A stretch of 64,000 nt of DNA from Rubrivirga marina. Lineage in GTDB: Bacteria; Bacteroidota; Rhodothermia; Rhodothermales; Rubricoccaceae. The notes under the pieces were generated by a model, which worked only from the letters and a program-made list of their open reading frames with translations, did not search any database and was not told the origin of the DNA. This document shows, piece after piece, positions 1 to 7,233 of the stretch. Position numbers and translations under genes: made by a program. Location: positions 4,051,932 through 4,115,931 of the forward strand of contig NZ_MQWD01000001.1 in the NCBI RefSeq assembly GCF_002283365.1, read 5' to 3'. Positions within the stretch are counted from its first letter, which is position 1. The number at the start of each line of letters is the position of its first letter.

Positions 1-1
1 C

Positions 2-652
2 CGCTTCCGGCGGATGCTCTCGTACAAGAAGAAGAACTACGCGCTCCTCGACTACGACGGGCACCTGAAGTTCAAGGGGTCGAGCCTCGTGTCGCGCTCG
101 TCGGAGCGGTTCGGACGGCGGTTCGTGCGCGAGGCGATCCGGCTGCTCCTCGAGGAGGACGTCCGAGCGCTCCACGACCTCTACCTCCGACACCGGCGCC
201 AGATCGAGGCCCACGACTGGTTGGGCGTCGAGAGTTTCCAGCGCGTCGAGACGCTGAAGGCGTCGATCGAGCAGTACGAGCGGGCGGTCGCCGCCGGCGA
301 GCGGACCCGGAGCGCGGCCTACGAGGTCGCCCGGCAGGAAGCCGAGCGGACCGGACGCCGGCCTCGCATCGGCGACCGGGTGGCGTACTACATCGCCGAG
401 GGGGGCGGGCGCGTGTTCGAGGCGGCCAAGCCGGCCGAGGCCTGGGACCCCGAGGCTCCCGACGAGTCGACGGCGTTCTACCTCGACCGCCTCGACCAGC
501 TCGCGGGCCGGTTCGAGCCGTTCTTCGAGACCGCGGCCCAGTTCCAGCTCGTGTTCTCGGAGGAGGACCTGTTCGGGTTCGACCCCGCCTCCGTCCGCCT
601 CGTCGTCCGCGAGCGCGACCCCGACGAGGTCGAAGACGACGTCCCGTTTTGA
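2..652 (+). CDS. Family B DNA polymerase, C-terminal part (5' end outside window)
   Basis: The frame is open from the window edge, leaving 216 residues of the C-terminus. The segment KKKNYALLDYDG near the start matches the KxY motif that follows polymerase motif C in family B enzymes, and it is followed by KGSSLVSRSSERFGRRFVRE, the usual entry to the thumb. Further on, GDRVAYYI and FYLDRLDQLAGRFEPFF are the typical thumb-domain blocks of archaeal-type and bacterial Pol II-type enzymes. The palm aspartates and the 3'-5' exonuclease domain lie upstream and cannot be checked. The acidic tail (DPDEVEDDVPF) could be a partner-binding peptide, which is inference. The role is template-directed DNA synthesis, probably in repair or translesion restart as for Pol II. 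Family assignment is firm; the physiological role is not. Confidence 0.85.
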   Translation, partial: RFRRMLSYKKKNYALLDYDGHLKFKGSSLVSRSSERFGRRFVREAIRLLLEEDVRALHDLYLRHRRQIEAHDWLGVESFQRVETLKASIEQYERAVAAGERTRSAAYEVARQEAERTGRRPRIGDRVAYYIAEGGGRVFEAAKPAEAWDPEAPDESTAFYLDRLDQLAGRFEPFFETAAQFQLVFSEEDLFGFDPASVRLVVRERDPDEVEDDVPF

Positions 653-986
653 CGCCATGGGGATTCCCCCGGTGCGTCTTGTAAGACAAACTCCGACAAG
701 CCCGTAAAGGGAGTTCGAAGCGCTGACAGCGGAAGAACTGCACGGAGCACACGTCCGTGCGCATCGGTGGCTCCACCCGACAGCCCCATCATGAACCGAT
801 TCCTGACCCTGCTCACGCTCTGCCTTGTGCTGATCGTCGTCTTCATCGCGGCGACCTGAGGTCCTGACGCGGCCCTGTAGGTGAAGCGCTGACGGCGGCG
901 TCGGCGCAGGACACGTCGGTGGCTAGGGGGCGAACCCGGGAGGTCTCGGGCTCATGCAACGAGTCCATTCCACAACGCCCTCCCTG
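653..986. other. Intergenic region upstream of fasciclin gene
   Basis: This 334-base gap between the polymerase and the first fasciclin gene holds a possible 22-codon reading frame (791-859) and a short near-palindrome GTCTTGTAAGAC at 678-689. I see no tRNA, no strong terminator and no clear promoter box. The sequence is somewhat less G+C-rich between about 670 and 760 than the flanking genes. Confidence 0.5.
791..859 (+). CDS. Possible 22-residue membrane peptide
   Basis: An ATG opens a 22-codon frame reading MNRFLTLLTLCLVLIVVFIA and two further residues before TGA. It has one or two polar/charged residues followed by a single uninterrupted hydrophobic stretch, as in small single-pass membrane proteins. 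There is no obvious ribosome binding site, but these are rare throughout the window. It could equally be a chance frame or the remnant of a signal peptide. No function is proposed. Confidence 0.22.
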   Translation: MNRFLTLLTLCLVLIVVFIAAT

Positions 987-1550
987 ATGTCTCGCACTCT
1001 CTCCCTCGGCGCCCTCGCGCTGGCTCTCGCCGTTGCCCCCGGCTGCATGTCCTCCGCCTCGATGAACGGGTCGGCGGACGCCGGCGGCGCCTCGGCCGGC
1101 GTGATGGTCGGCGGCGCCATGATGCTGCCCTCGCAGACGCTCGTCGAGAACGCCTCCGGCGCCTCGAACCTCACGACGCTCGTCTCGGCCGTCCAGGCCG
1201 CCGAGCTCGTCGAGACGCTCAGCGGCGACGGGCCCTTCACGGTGTTCGCCCCCACCAACACCGCCTTCGGCAAGGTGCCGGAGTCCGCGCTCAACACGCT
1301 GCTGATGCCGGAGAATCAGGCCCAGCTCCAGGGCGTCCTGACCTTCCACGTCGTCCCGGGCCGCCTCTCCGCTGCCGACCTCCGCGACGGCCAGACGCTC
1401 ACGACCGTCAACGGCGAGACGCTCACCGTCACGAAGGCGAACGGCCAGGTGATGATCGGCAACGCCAACGGCATGGCGACGGTCACGCAGGCCGACGTGT
1501 ACGCCTCGAACGGCGTCGCCCACGTCATCGACTCGGTCTTGATGCCGTAG
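987..1550 (+). CDS. Fasciclin-domain lipoprotein (copy 1)
   Basis: A 187-residue secreted lipoprotein. I start at the ATG at 987, not the in-frame ATG at 954, because only the shorter form gives a clean lipoprotein signal (MSRTLSLGALALALAVAPGC) with a lipobox ending in Cys at residue 20. The rest is one FAS1/fasciclin domain (about residues 50-187): TLVSAVQAAELVETL is the H1 region, GPFTVFAPTNTAF the central strand, and ASNGVAHVIDSVLMP the H2 region at the C-terminus. FAS1 domains mediate adhesion or protein-protein contact at the cell surface. Position in the envelope is inferred from the lipobox. A second, diverged copy lies 0.9 kb downstream, suggesting local duplication. Confidence 0.88.
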   Translation: MSRTLSLGALALALAVAPGCMSSASMNGSADAGGASAGVMVGGAMMLPSQTLVENASGASNLTTLVSAVQAAELVETLSGDGPFTVFAPTNTAFGKVPESALNTLLMPENQAQLQGVLTFHVVPGRLSAADLRDGQTLTTVNGETLTVTKANGQVMIGNANGMATVTQADVYASNGVAHVIDSVLMP

Positions 1551-1652
1551 GGCCGGGACCATCGGGTCGCGCGGCGGAGCCTCCTGACCGCCGCGGCGTT
1601 CCGAGCGGGGACGGCCTCCGGGCCGTCCCCGTGTTTCGTTTCCCCCGCTTCC

Positions 1653-2333
1653 ATGGCCGACCGCACCGTCCTGATCCTCGGCGCCACCGGACTCGTCGGT
1701 CACCACGCGCTCCGGCGGTTCGCCGCCGACCGCCGGTGGGCCCGCGTCGTCACGCTCGGCCGTCGCCCCCTCGAGACCGCCGGCCCGACGCACGAGGACC
1801 ACGTCGTCGACTTCGACCGCCTCGACGAGCAGGCCGAGCTGTTCGCCTGCGACGACCTCGTCTGTGCGCTGGGCACGACGATGCGGCAGGCAGGCTCCGA
1901 GGAGGCCTTTCGACGGGTCGACCTGGAGATCCCGTTCGAAGCCGCGCAGCTGGCCCACTCGGCTGGCGCCGCGCAGATGCTCCTCGTGAGCGCGCTCGGC
2001 GCCGATTCCGAGTCCCGGATCTTCTACAACCGGACGAAGGGCGAGGCCGAGCGGGCCGTGGAGCGCGTCGGGTTTGGGGCCCTCCAACTCCTCCGGCCGT
2101 CGCTCCTCGCGGGCGACCGCGCGGAGGCCCGCTGGGGCGAGCGGCTGGGGCTCGCGGTGCTCTCGCCGCTCGTGCCGGTCCTCCGGGGCCCCCTCGCCGC
2201 CCTCCGGCCCACCGAGGCGGACGATGTCGCCGCGGCGCTCGTCGCGATCGCCGGCGCCCGCCCGACGGGCCGCCACGTCTACCGCCCCGGCGCGATCCGC
2301 CAGTGGGCCGGCGACCGGGGGGCGGACTCCTAG
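1653..2333 (+). CDS. NAD(P)H-binding Rossmann-fold oxidoreductase (atypical SDR, HTATIP2-like)
   Basis: A 226-residue cytoplasmic protein. The N-terminus VLILGATGLVGHHALRRF carries the GxTGxxG dinucleotide-binding motif of atypical short-chain dehydrogenases at about residues 10-16. VSALGADSESRIFYNRTKGE contains the YNRTKG segment with the Tyr-x-x-x-Lys pair typical of the HTATIP2/TIP30-like branch, and LQLLRPSLLAGDR is the conserved strand after it. Length matches that branch (210-240 residues). Substrate is not predictable. It sits between the two fasciclin lipoproteins on the same strand with gaps over 100 bases, so co-transcription is possible but not shown. The family call is firm and the reaction is not. 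Confidence 0.8.
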   Translation: MADRTVLILGATGLVGHHALRRFAADRRWARVVTLGRRPLETAGPTHEDHVVDFDRLDEQAELFACDDLVCALGTTMRQAGSEEAFRRVDLEIPFEAAQLAHSAGAAQMLLVSALGADSESRIFYNRTKGEAERAVERVGFGALQLLRPSLLAGDRAEARWGERLGLAVLSPLVPVLRGPLAALRPTEADDVAAALVAIAGARPTGRHVYRPGAIRQWAGDRGADS

Positions 2334-2458
2334 CGGGGCATCGGGGAGGGCACCAGAGTCCCCAGGATCGTGTGAGGACGGCCTCCAGAGGCGCTGTGGG
2401 TGGACCACGCCCGGACGAAGCCCCGTTGGCCTCTTCCTCTCCCAACCCCTCCCCTCTC

Positions 2459-2992
2459 ATGCGACGCCTCTCTTTCCTCCTCCTCGCCCTCGCCGTCGCC
2501 GGTTGCTCGACCGGCCAGATGAACACCGACAACGACCTCCAGGGCGACCTCCGACTGAACGCCGGTGCGCTCTCGGCCGATCAAACGATCGTCGAGAACG
2601 CGATGACACAGCCCGAGCTCTCGACGCTCGTCGCCGCCGTCCAGCGGGCCGACCTCGTGAGCGCGCTCAACGGCCCCGGCCCCTACACCGTCTTCGCCCC
2701 GATCGACCCGGCCTGGACGATGGACCTCGGCGAGATCGACGACGACCAGCTCGCCGACGTCCTCACGTATCACGTCGTGGAGGGTGACTACCGATCCACG
2801 GAGCTGACCGACGGCATGACGCTCGAGACGCTCAACGGCGAGGAGCTCACCATCCAGACGCTCCAGAACCGCGACCCGATGATGAAGGTCGACGACGCCG
2901 ACATCGTCTACGCCGACATCGAGTCGAGCAACGGGCGGGTCCACCTCATCAACCTCGTCCTCGACCCGACGCGCGGCAGCGGCGCTCAGTAG
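2459..2992 (+). CDS. Fasciclin-domain lipoprotein (copy 2)
   Basis: A 177-residue lipoprotein. The frame stays open far upstream, but the ATG at 2459 begins a lipoprotein signal (MRRLSFLLLALAVAGC) with lipobox AVAGC. A single FAS1 domain follows (about residues 45-175), with QTIVENAMTQPELSTLVAAV, GPYTVFAPIDPAW and SSNGRVHLINLVLDP as the conserved blocks. It aligns over its full length with the fasciclin protein at 987-1550 but is clearly diverged, so the duplication is not recent. An outer- or inner-membrane surface adhesion role is inferred from the family. A hairpin 23-48 bases after the stop may terminate the transcript. Confidence 0.88.
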   Translation: MRRLSFLLLALAVAGCSTGQMNTDNDLQGDLRLNAGALSADQTIVENAMTQPELSTLVAAVQRADLVSALNGPGPYTVFAPIDPAWTMDLGEIDDDQLADVLTYHVVEGDYRSTELTDGMTLETLNGEELTIQTLQNRDPMMKVDDADIVYADIESSNGRVHLINLVLDPTRGSGAQ

Positions 2993-3014
2993 CCCCCGCC
3001 TCGGGTTTCGCTTC

Positions 3015-3050
3015 GCGGGCCGTCCTTCGGTGCGGCCCGCGGTCCGTTTG
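3015..3050 (+). terminator. Hairpin after fasciclin copy 2
   Basis: GCGGGCCG (3015-3022) pairs perfectly with CGGCCCGC (3033-3040), giving an 8-bp G+C-only stem with a 10-base loop, followed by GGTCCGTTTGT. The short T-run makes it a weak intrinsic terminator candidate for the fasciclin transcript. Confidence 0.45.
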
Positions 3051-3187
3051 TGCGAAGCCCGGGAGGGGACGTCCGCGTGCCCTGGCATCTAACGTGGGAT
3101 GCCGTAGTTTCGGCGTGGACCTTGCCCCGCCGCATCTGACTCGTTGAGACGCTCCTCCGCTCTCCCGCCCCGGCCCGTCCGGGTCCG

Positions 3188-4627
3188 ATGCTCCGCGAAC
3201 GCAGCCTCCTCCTCCAGCGCCTCCTCTTCGGCGCCGACCTCGCGCTGATCGCCCTGGCCTGGGTGATCGCCTGGGTCGTCCGGTTCGAAGTGCTCACGCC
3301 GCCCCAGTGGGTGCCGCTGAGCCAGTACCTCGGCTTCCTCCCGTTCGTGCTCGCGGTGTGGGCCGGCGTGCTCCTTGTGTCCGGGTTGTACCGGACGCGC
3401 CGCGCGCAGCGGCTGACGTTGGTGGCCTACGCCGTGGCCCGAGCGGTCGCGCTCGGACTCGTGGTCTCGCTCGGCGCGCTGTTCTTCTACCGCGAGTTCT
3501 CGTTCTCGCGCCTCCACGTGGGGCTGTTCGCCCTGATCGCGTCGGTCCTGCTCGTGGGCCTCCGGTTCGGGATCTACACGGTCCTGCGGCGGGGCCGGCA
3601 ATCGGGCAAGAACGTTCGCCGCGTGCTGATCGTAGGGGCCGGGAAGGCCGGCCAGCGGCTGGCCCGCGCGTTCCGGCACTACCCGTGGATGGGCTTCGAG
3701 GTCATCGGCTTCCTCGACGACCGCGAGGGGGCCGTCGAGGCCGAGCCGCCGGACCCGCTCTACCCCGAGGTCGTCGAGCGGCCCGACGTGCTCGGCCCGG
3801 TCTCGGCCGTCGCCTCGCTCCTCGACCGGCACGCGCCGGAGGGCGGCGGCGGGATCGACATGGTGTACGCCGCGCTCCCGCTCTCGGCGGCCGACAAGAT
3901 CCAGGAGGTCGCCGATGCCTGCGCCCGGCACACGGCGCACCTCTGCCTCGTGCCCGACCTGTTCGGCCTCGACCTCCTCAACAGCCGGATCTCCGACGTC
4001 GACGGGCTGCCGGTCATTCACCTCATGGACGAGGCGCCGCTCGACATCCGCCAGGTGATCAAGCGGACGGGCGACGTGGCGTTCTCGCTGGCGGCGCTCG
4101 TGCTCCTGGCGCCGGTGCTGGCCGTGATCGCCGTGGCCGTCAAGCTGTCGTCGCCGGGACCGGTCCTCTACCGCCAGACGCGGATGGGGCTGAACGGGCA
4201 GAACTTCGAGATCCTCAAGTTCCGCTCGATGCCGGTCGACGCCGAGGCCAAGACGGGCGCCGTGTGGTCGACGAAGGGCGAGACGCGGGCGACGCGGGTC
4301 GGGAGCTTCCTGCGGCGGACGAGCCTCGACGAGCTCCCGCAGTTCTGGAACGTGCTCATGGGCGACATGTCGGTCGTCGGACCGCGGCCCGAGCGGCCGG
4401 CGCTCATCGAGGACTTCCGGCACCAGATCCCGGGCTACATGCTCCGCCACAAGACGAAGGCCGGCATCACAGGCTGGGCCCAGGTCCACGGGTGGCGGGG
4501 GGACACGAGCCTGACGAAGCGGATCGAGTACGACCTGTACTACATCCAGAACTGGAGCCTCTGGCTCGACCTCAAGATCGTGGTGATGACCGTGTTCAAG
4601 GGGTTCGTCCACGAGAACGCCCATTGA
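3188..4627 (+). CDS. Polyprenyl-phosphate glycosyl-1-phosphate transferase (exopolysaccharide initiating sugar transferase)
   Basis: A 479-residue membrane enzyme of the WcaJ/bacterial sugar transferase family, which attaches the first sugar-1-phosphate to undecaprenyl phosphate for exopolysaccharide or O-antigen synthesis. The N-terminal third has four hydrophobic segments (about residues 10-115), followed by a Rossmann-like CoA-binding region starting RRVLIVGAGKAGQRLARAF (about 143). The catalytic part begins at KRTGDVAFSLAALVLLAPV (about 291) with its membrane helix, then GPVLYRQTRMGLNG, FEILKFRSM, the TSLDELPQFWNVL block and DMSVVGPRPERP, all signatures of the family. The C-terminus KAGITGWAQVHGWRGDT is canonical. 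The full two-part architecture is present. It is followed 64 bases later by an SGNH-like protein that may modify the same polymer (inference). Confidence 0.92.
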   Translation: MLRERSLLLQRLLFGADLALIALAWVIAWVVRFEVLTPPQWVPLSQYLGFLPFVLAVWAGVLLVSGLYRTRRAQRLTLVAYAVARAVALGLVVSLGALFFYREFSFSRLHVGLFALIASVLLVGLRFGIYTVLRRGRQSGKNVRRVLIVGAGKAGQRLARAFRHYPWMGFEVIGFLDDREGAVEAEPPDPLYPEVVERPDVLGPVSAVASLLDRHAPEGGGGIDMVYAALPLSAADKIQEVADACARHTAHLCLVPDLFGLDLLNSRISDVDGLPVIHLMDEAPLDIRQVIKRTGDVAFSLAALVLLAPVLAVIAVAVKLSSPGPVLYRQTRMGLNGQNFEILKFRSMPVDAEAKTGAVWSTKGETRATRVGSFLRRTSLDELPQFWNVLMGDMSVVGPRPERPALIEDFRHQIPGYMLRHKTKAGITGWAQVHGWRGDTSLTKRIEYDLYYIQNWSLWLDLKIVVMTVFKGFVHENAH

Positions 4628-4658
4628 CGGAGACGTTCAAGGCGGCAGCCGGGTGCGC

Positions 4659-4678
4659 CCGCCTCGGGACCGAGGTGG
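4659..4678. repeat. Dispersed palindrome, variant copy
   Basis: CCGCCTCGG and CCGAGGTGG arms around a GA centre, one mismatch from perfect. It lies between the sugar transferase stop and the likely GTG start at 4692, and its right end supplies the GGAGG-like sequence ahead of that start. Confidence 0.7.
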
Positions 4679-4691
4679 AGGGGGGCGGGGC

Positions 4692-5702
4692 GTGAGTCTC
4701 GGGCGGCTCGCCCGGGTGGTGGCGATCAACGCGGTGGGCGTAGCGTCCCTGCTGCTGATCCTCGAGGGCGCCGTGCGGTGGCTCCGCCCCGACATCCAGC
4801 CGGCGGGGACGGAGGCGAGCGTCCTCCTCGACGACGCGTTCCTCGACGCCGAAGGCGCGACGGTCGGATTGAGACCCGGTGCCGAGGGCGTCGCCAACGG
4901 GGCGCCGGTCCGCGTCGACGCCGAGGGGTTCCACGTCTACGCCGGCAACCGCGCCGTTCCGGACTCGGCCGGCACGTGGCTGTGGCTGGGCGACTCGGTC
5001 CTGTTCGGCGTCGGCGTTCCGGCCGACTCGACGCTAGCGGGGCGGCTCGCGCTCCGGCAGGACACGGCGCGCGTCCTCAACCCGGGCGTCATCGGGTGGG
5101 GCCCCGCCGACTACCGCCGCCGCCTGGACGCCGCCCTCGCCGAAGGCCTCCGGCCCGCCCGCGTCACGGTGCTCTGGTGCCTCAACGACGCGCTCCCGCC
5201 CCGCCCCCTCGTCGCCGAAGACGCGCCCGCCTCCGTGGCGGTGTGGAGCCGAGCGAAGGCGTGGCTCAACGTCCACTCGCGGCTGTACCGGCTGGCGAAG
5301 GACGCCGCGCTCGACCGGCCGGCGCTCTACTTCGAGCACGACCGCCGGCTCTACGAGCCGCTGGCGGACGCGTCCTCGGGCCGGCCCGAAGCGCCGGTCG
5401 ACCGGGCGCTCGGCCAGCTCTGGGCGATGCGGGACACCCTCGACGCTTGGGGCATCCCGTTCGACGTGGTCGTGGCGCCGTACGAGCCCCAGCTCCGACC
5501 CGGCAGTCGGGCGCCGCAGCTCGCGCTCGTCCCGGTCCTCGACTCGCGCGGCGTCCCGACGCTCGACCTCCTCGACGCCTTCGCCGAGGCAGCCGAGGAC
5601 GACCCATCGGCGCTGTACCTGTGGTCCGACGGGATCCACTTCTCGAGCCGCGGCCACGCCGTCGCCGCGCGCGCCGTCGCCGAGTGGGACCCACGGCCCT
5701 AA
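4692..5702 (+). CDS. Membrane-anchored SGNH/GDSL-like hydrolase
   Basis: A 336-residue protein starting at GTG 4692, chosen over the in-frame ATG at 4653 because the latter would translate through a dispersed palindrome and because GGAGGG lies about nine bases upstream of the GTG. One N-terminal membrane segment (ARVVAINAVGVASLLLILEG) is followed by a globular domain. WLWLGDSVLFGVGV holds the nucleophile block (GDS), VLNPGVIGWG the Gly block, TVLWCLNDA the Asn block, and LWSDGIHFSSRGH the DxxH catalytic pair near the C-terminus. This layout is that of SGNH hydrolases and of AlgX/AlgJ-like acetyltransferases. Its position right after an exopolysaccharide initiating enzyme suggests acyl modification of a glycan, which is inference. 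Confidence 0.75.
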   Translation: MSLGRLARVVAINAVGVASLLLILEGAVRWLRPDIQPAGTEASVLLDDAFLDAEGATVGLRPGAEGVANGAPVRVDAEGFHVYAGNRAVPDSAGTWLWLGDSVLFGVGVPADSTLAGRLALRQDTARVLNPGVIGWGPADYRRRLDAALAEGLRPARVTVLWCLNDALPPRPLVAEDAPASVAVWSRAKAWLNVHSRLYRLAKDAALDRPALYFEHDRRLYEPLADASSGRPEAPVDRALGQLWAMRDTLDAWGIPFDVVVAPYEPQLRPGSRAPQLALVPVLDSRGVPTLDLLDAFAEAAEDDPSALYLWSDGIHFSSRGHAVAARAVAEWDPRP

Positions 5703-5718
5703 CGGAGGGCGGTCGTTG

Positions 5719-5726
5719 TAGGTTGG
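5719..5726 (+). promoter_or_regulatory. Possible -7 box TAGGTTGG
   Basis: TAGGTTGG lies 21 bases before the ATG of the T9SS cargo gene at 5748 and resembles the Bacteroidota TAnnTTTG -7 element. No TTG is seen at the expected -33 spacing, so support is modest. Confidence 0.35.
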
Positions 5727-5747
5727 CTCCGTTTCGTCCGTCGATCC

Positions 5748-6575
5748 ATGCGCATCGCTGCCCTGGTCCTGTTCGCCCTCGCGGCGCTCCCGGCCGCTGG
5801 CCAGAGCTACTTCCCGCTCGGCGACGACGACCAGTGGGAGTACGGCTACGTCCTCGACCCACCGTTCTCGGACCCCGACACGATCCGCTACGAGCGCCGG
5901 GTGGCGGAGCGCGTGGTGGTCTCGGACACCGCGTACGCTGTGATCGACCTCCCCGCCCTCCCGACGGACACCTTCCGCGTCGACCCTGAGGGCCGCGTGT
6001 GGGGGCGGTGGTATGGCCGCGACGCCCTCTTCCTCGACGTTTCCCGCTCCGACGGCGAGAGGTACGAGTTGCCCGAGTCCGACGGCTTCGCGTACGTCGT
6101 GACGGTCCGCCGCCCCGTGTCCGTCACAGTCCCGGCCGGGTCTTTCGAGGACGCGGTCGAGTTCTCGTTCGACATCCCGGACGTGTTCGACGACGAGTTC
6201 ACTGTGCTGCTGGCGCCTGGCGTCGGTGTGGTCTCCGGATTCTCGCTCTACAACAACATGGGGGACCTGTTCGCCGCGACGGTCGACGGCCAGAGGGTCA
6301 CGTCGTCCGAGCTCGGCCCATCGGAGACCGACGTCAGGGCCTTTCCCAACCCGTTCCGCCGGTCGCTGACGGTGACGCTGCCGGCGGGAATGTGGCACCA
6401 CACGGTGGTCCTCGACGCGCGGGGCCGGGCGGTCGCGACGCTCGACGCGAGCCGCTGCGGGCCGGGGAGCTGCGCGCTCCGGTGGGACGGGGCGGGCCAC
6501 CCGCCCGGGATGTACGTCGTCCACGCCGAGGGCGCGGCGCGGACGGTGGCCGTGCCCGTCGTCCTCACCCGCTAG
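5748..6575 (+). CDS. Secreted protein with type IX secretion C-terminal sorting domain
   Basis: A 275-residue exported protein. Residues 1-18 (MRIAALVLFALAALPAAG) form a signal peptide. The middle region (about 20-190) begins SYFPLGDDDQWEYGY, a block common in Bacteroidota secreted proteins of unknown role, and has no catalytic motif I recognise. The last 80 residues form a T9SS type A sorting domain: FPNPFRRSLTVTLP is the PNPF opening strand, VVLDARGRAV the central strand, and GMYVVHAEG the GxYxV strand ahead of the C-terminal strand. Such domains direct export across the outer membrane by the type IX system and anchoring to the surface. The sorting signal is clear; the function of the cargo is unknown. 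Confidence 0.82.
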   Translation: MRIAALVLFALAALPAAGQSYFPLGDDDQWEYGYVLDPPFSDPDTIRYERRVAERVVVSDTAYAVIDLPALPTDTFRVDPEGRVWGRWYGRDALFLDVSRSDGERYELPESDGFAYVVTVRRPVSVTVPAGSFEDAVEFSFDIPDVFDDEFTVLLAPGVGVVSGFSLYNNMGDLFAATVDGQRVTSSELGPSETDVRAFPNPFRRSLTVTLPAGMWHHTVVLDARGRAVATLDASRCGPGSCALRWDGAGHPPGMYVVHAEGAARTVAVPVVLTR

Positions 6576-6577
6576 CC

Positions 6578-6598
6578 CCGCCTCGACGCCGAGGTGGG
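6578..6598. repeat. Dispersed palindrome, variant copy
   Basis: CCGCCTCGACGCCGAGGTGG, one arm mismatch and the GACGCC centre. It lies three bases after the stop of the T9SS cargo gene and 20 bases before the stop of the opposing lipoprotein gene, where it could end both transcripts. Confidence 0.75.
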
Positions 6599-6617
6599 CC
6601 CCGTAGGCGCTTGGGCT

Positions 6618-7012
6618 CTACTCCACCCGCGTCAGTGTGTCGATGCCGGTGGCCCCCTCCTGGTTCTCCCAGCGGACCTCGATCCGGTCCGGGCTGATGC
6701 TCGTCGTCCGGTGGGTGACGGTGTAGCCCGTGCTCGGGACGTCATAGGCCGGGTGAGCGCCGCGCCGTCGTAGCCGACCGACGTGACGTCGAAGACTTCC
6801 CCGTCGGAGTCGACGACGCCGACCGCGTAGCCGTCGGCGCCGGGCGAGATCGTGTGGGTGGCCCCGCCCTCGTCCACCCAGACGCCGAGCAGCCGCTCGT
6901 CGAGGTCGGCGCCCGTCGGGCCGGAGGAGGCGCACGCGGGGAGGACGACGGCGGCCAGGACGACGAGAAGGAATTGGATCGAGGTCGGCGCGGGGACGGA
7001 CGCGAGGGGCAT
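6618..7012 (-). pseudogene. Small lipoprotein gene with an apparent -1 frameshift
   Basis: The ATG at 7012 opens a lipoprotein signal (PTSIQFLLVVLAAVVLPAC, lipobox VLPAC) and a short beta-rich domain reading LLGVWVDEGGATHTISPG and VVDSDGEVFDVTSVGYDGAA. Near 6750-6765 the sensible protein switches frame. The continuation YDVPSTGYTVTHRTTSISPD through WENQEGATGIDTLTRVE lies in the next frame and stops at 6618. In the initial frame the sequence turns into Arg/Ser/Thr-rich noise. The two halves read as one roughly 130-residue lipocalin-like lipoprotein, so one base has been lost or gained. It may be a real inactivation or a sequencing error. Function unknown. Confidence 0.6.
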
Positions 7013-7116
7013 GGCGAAATGCGGGGGATGGATCGGGGCCGCGCGAGGCGAACGGCGTCCGAGGGTACGCCCCTGCCAAAGCCGTCGCCCTCCCCTCTAC
7101 CGGGGAGCCGACCCGG

Positions 7117-7138
7117 TCCGCCTCGGCGCCGAGGCGGA
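7117..7138. repeat. Dispersed palindrome, perfect 22-bp copy
   Basis: TCCGCCTCGGC followed by its exact reverse complement. It sits in the divergent gap between the lipoprotein start (7012) and the ABC-F start (7234), so this copy cannot be acting only as a terminator. Confidence 0.85.
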
Positions 7139-7205
7139 GGAGGCCAGGGCAGTCCACGGGCCCCCGTTCCGCGCGGTCTTCGCCCGTCGGGCCCCGATGG
7201 CGGGC

Positions 7206-7213
7206 TAGCTTTC
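7206..7213 (+). promoter_or_regulatory. Probable -7 box TAGCTTTC
   Basis: TAGCTTTC, 20 bases upstream of the ABC-F start codon, differs at one position from the Bacteroidota TAnnTTTG element. The same octamer precedes the TrmH-family gene at nearly the same distance. Confidence 0.5.
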
Positions 7214-7233
7214 GGCCGACTTCCCCCCGGCCC

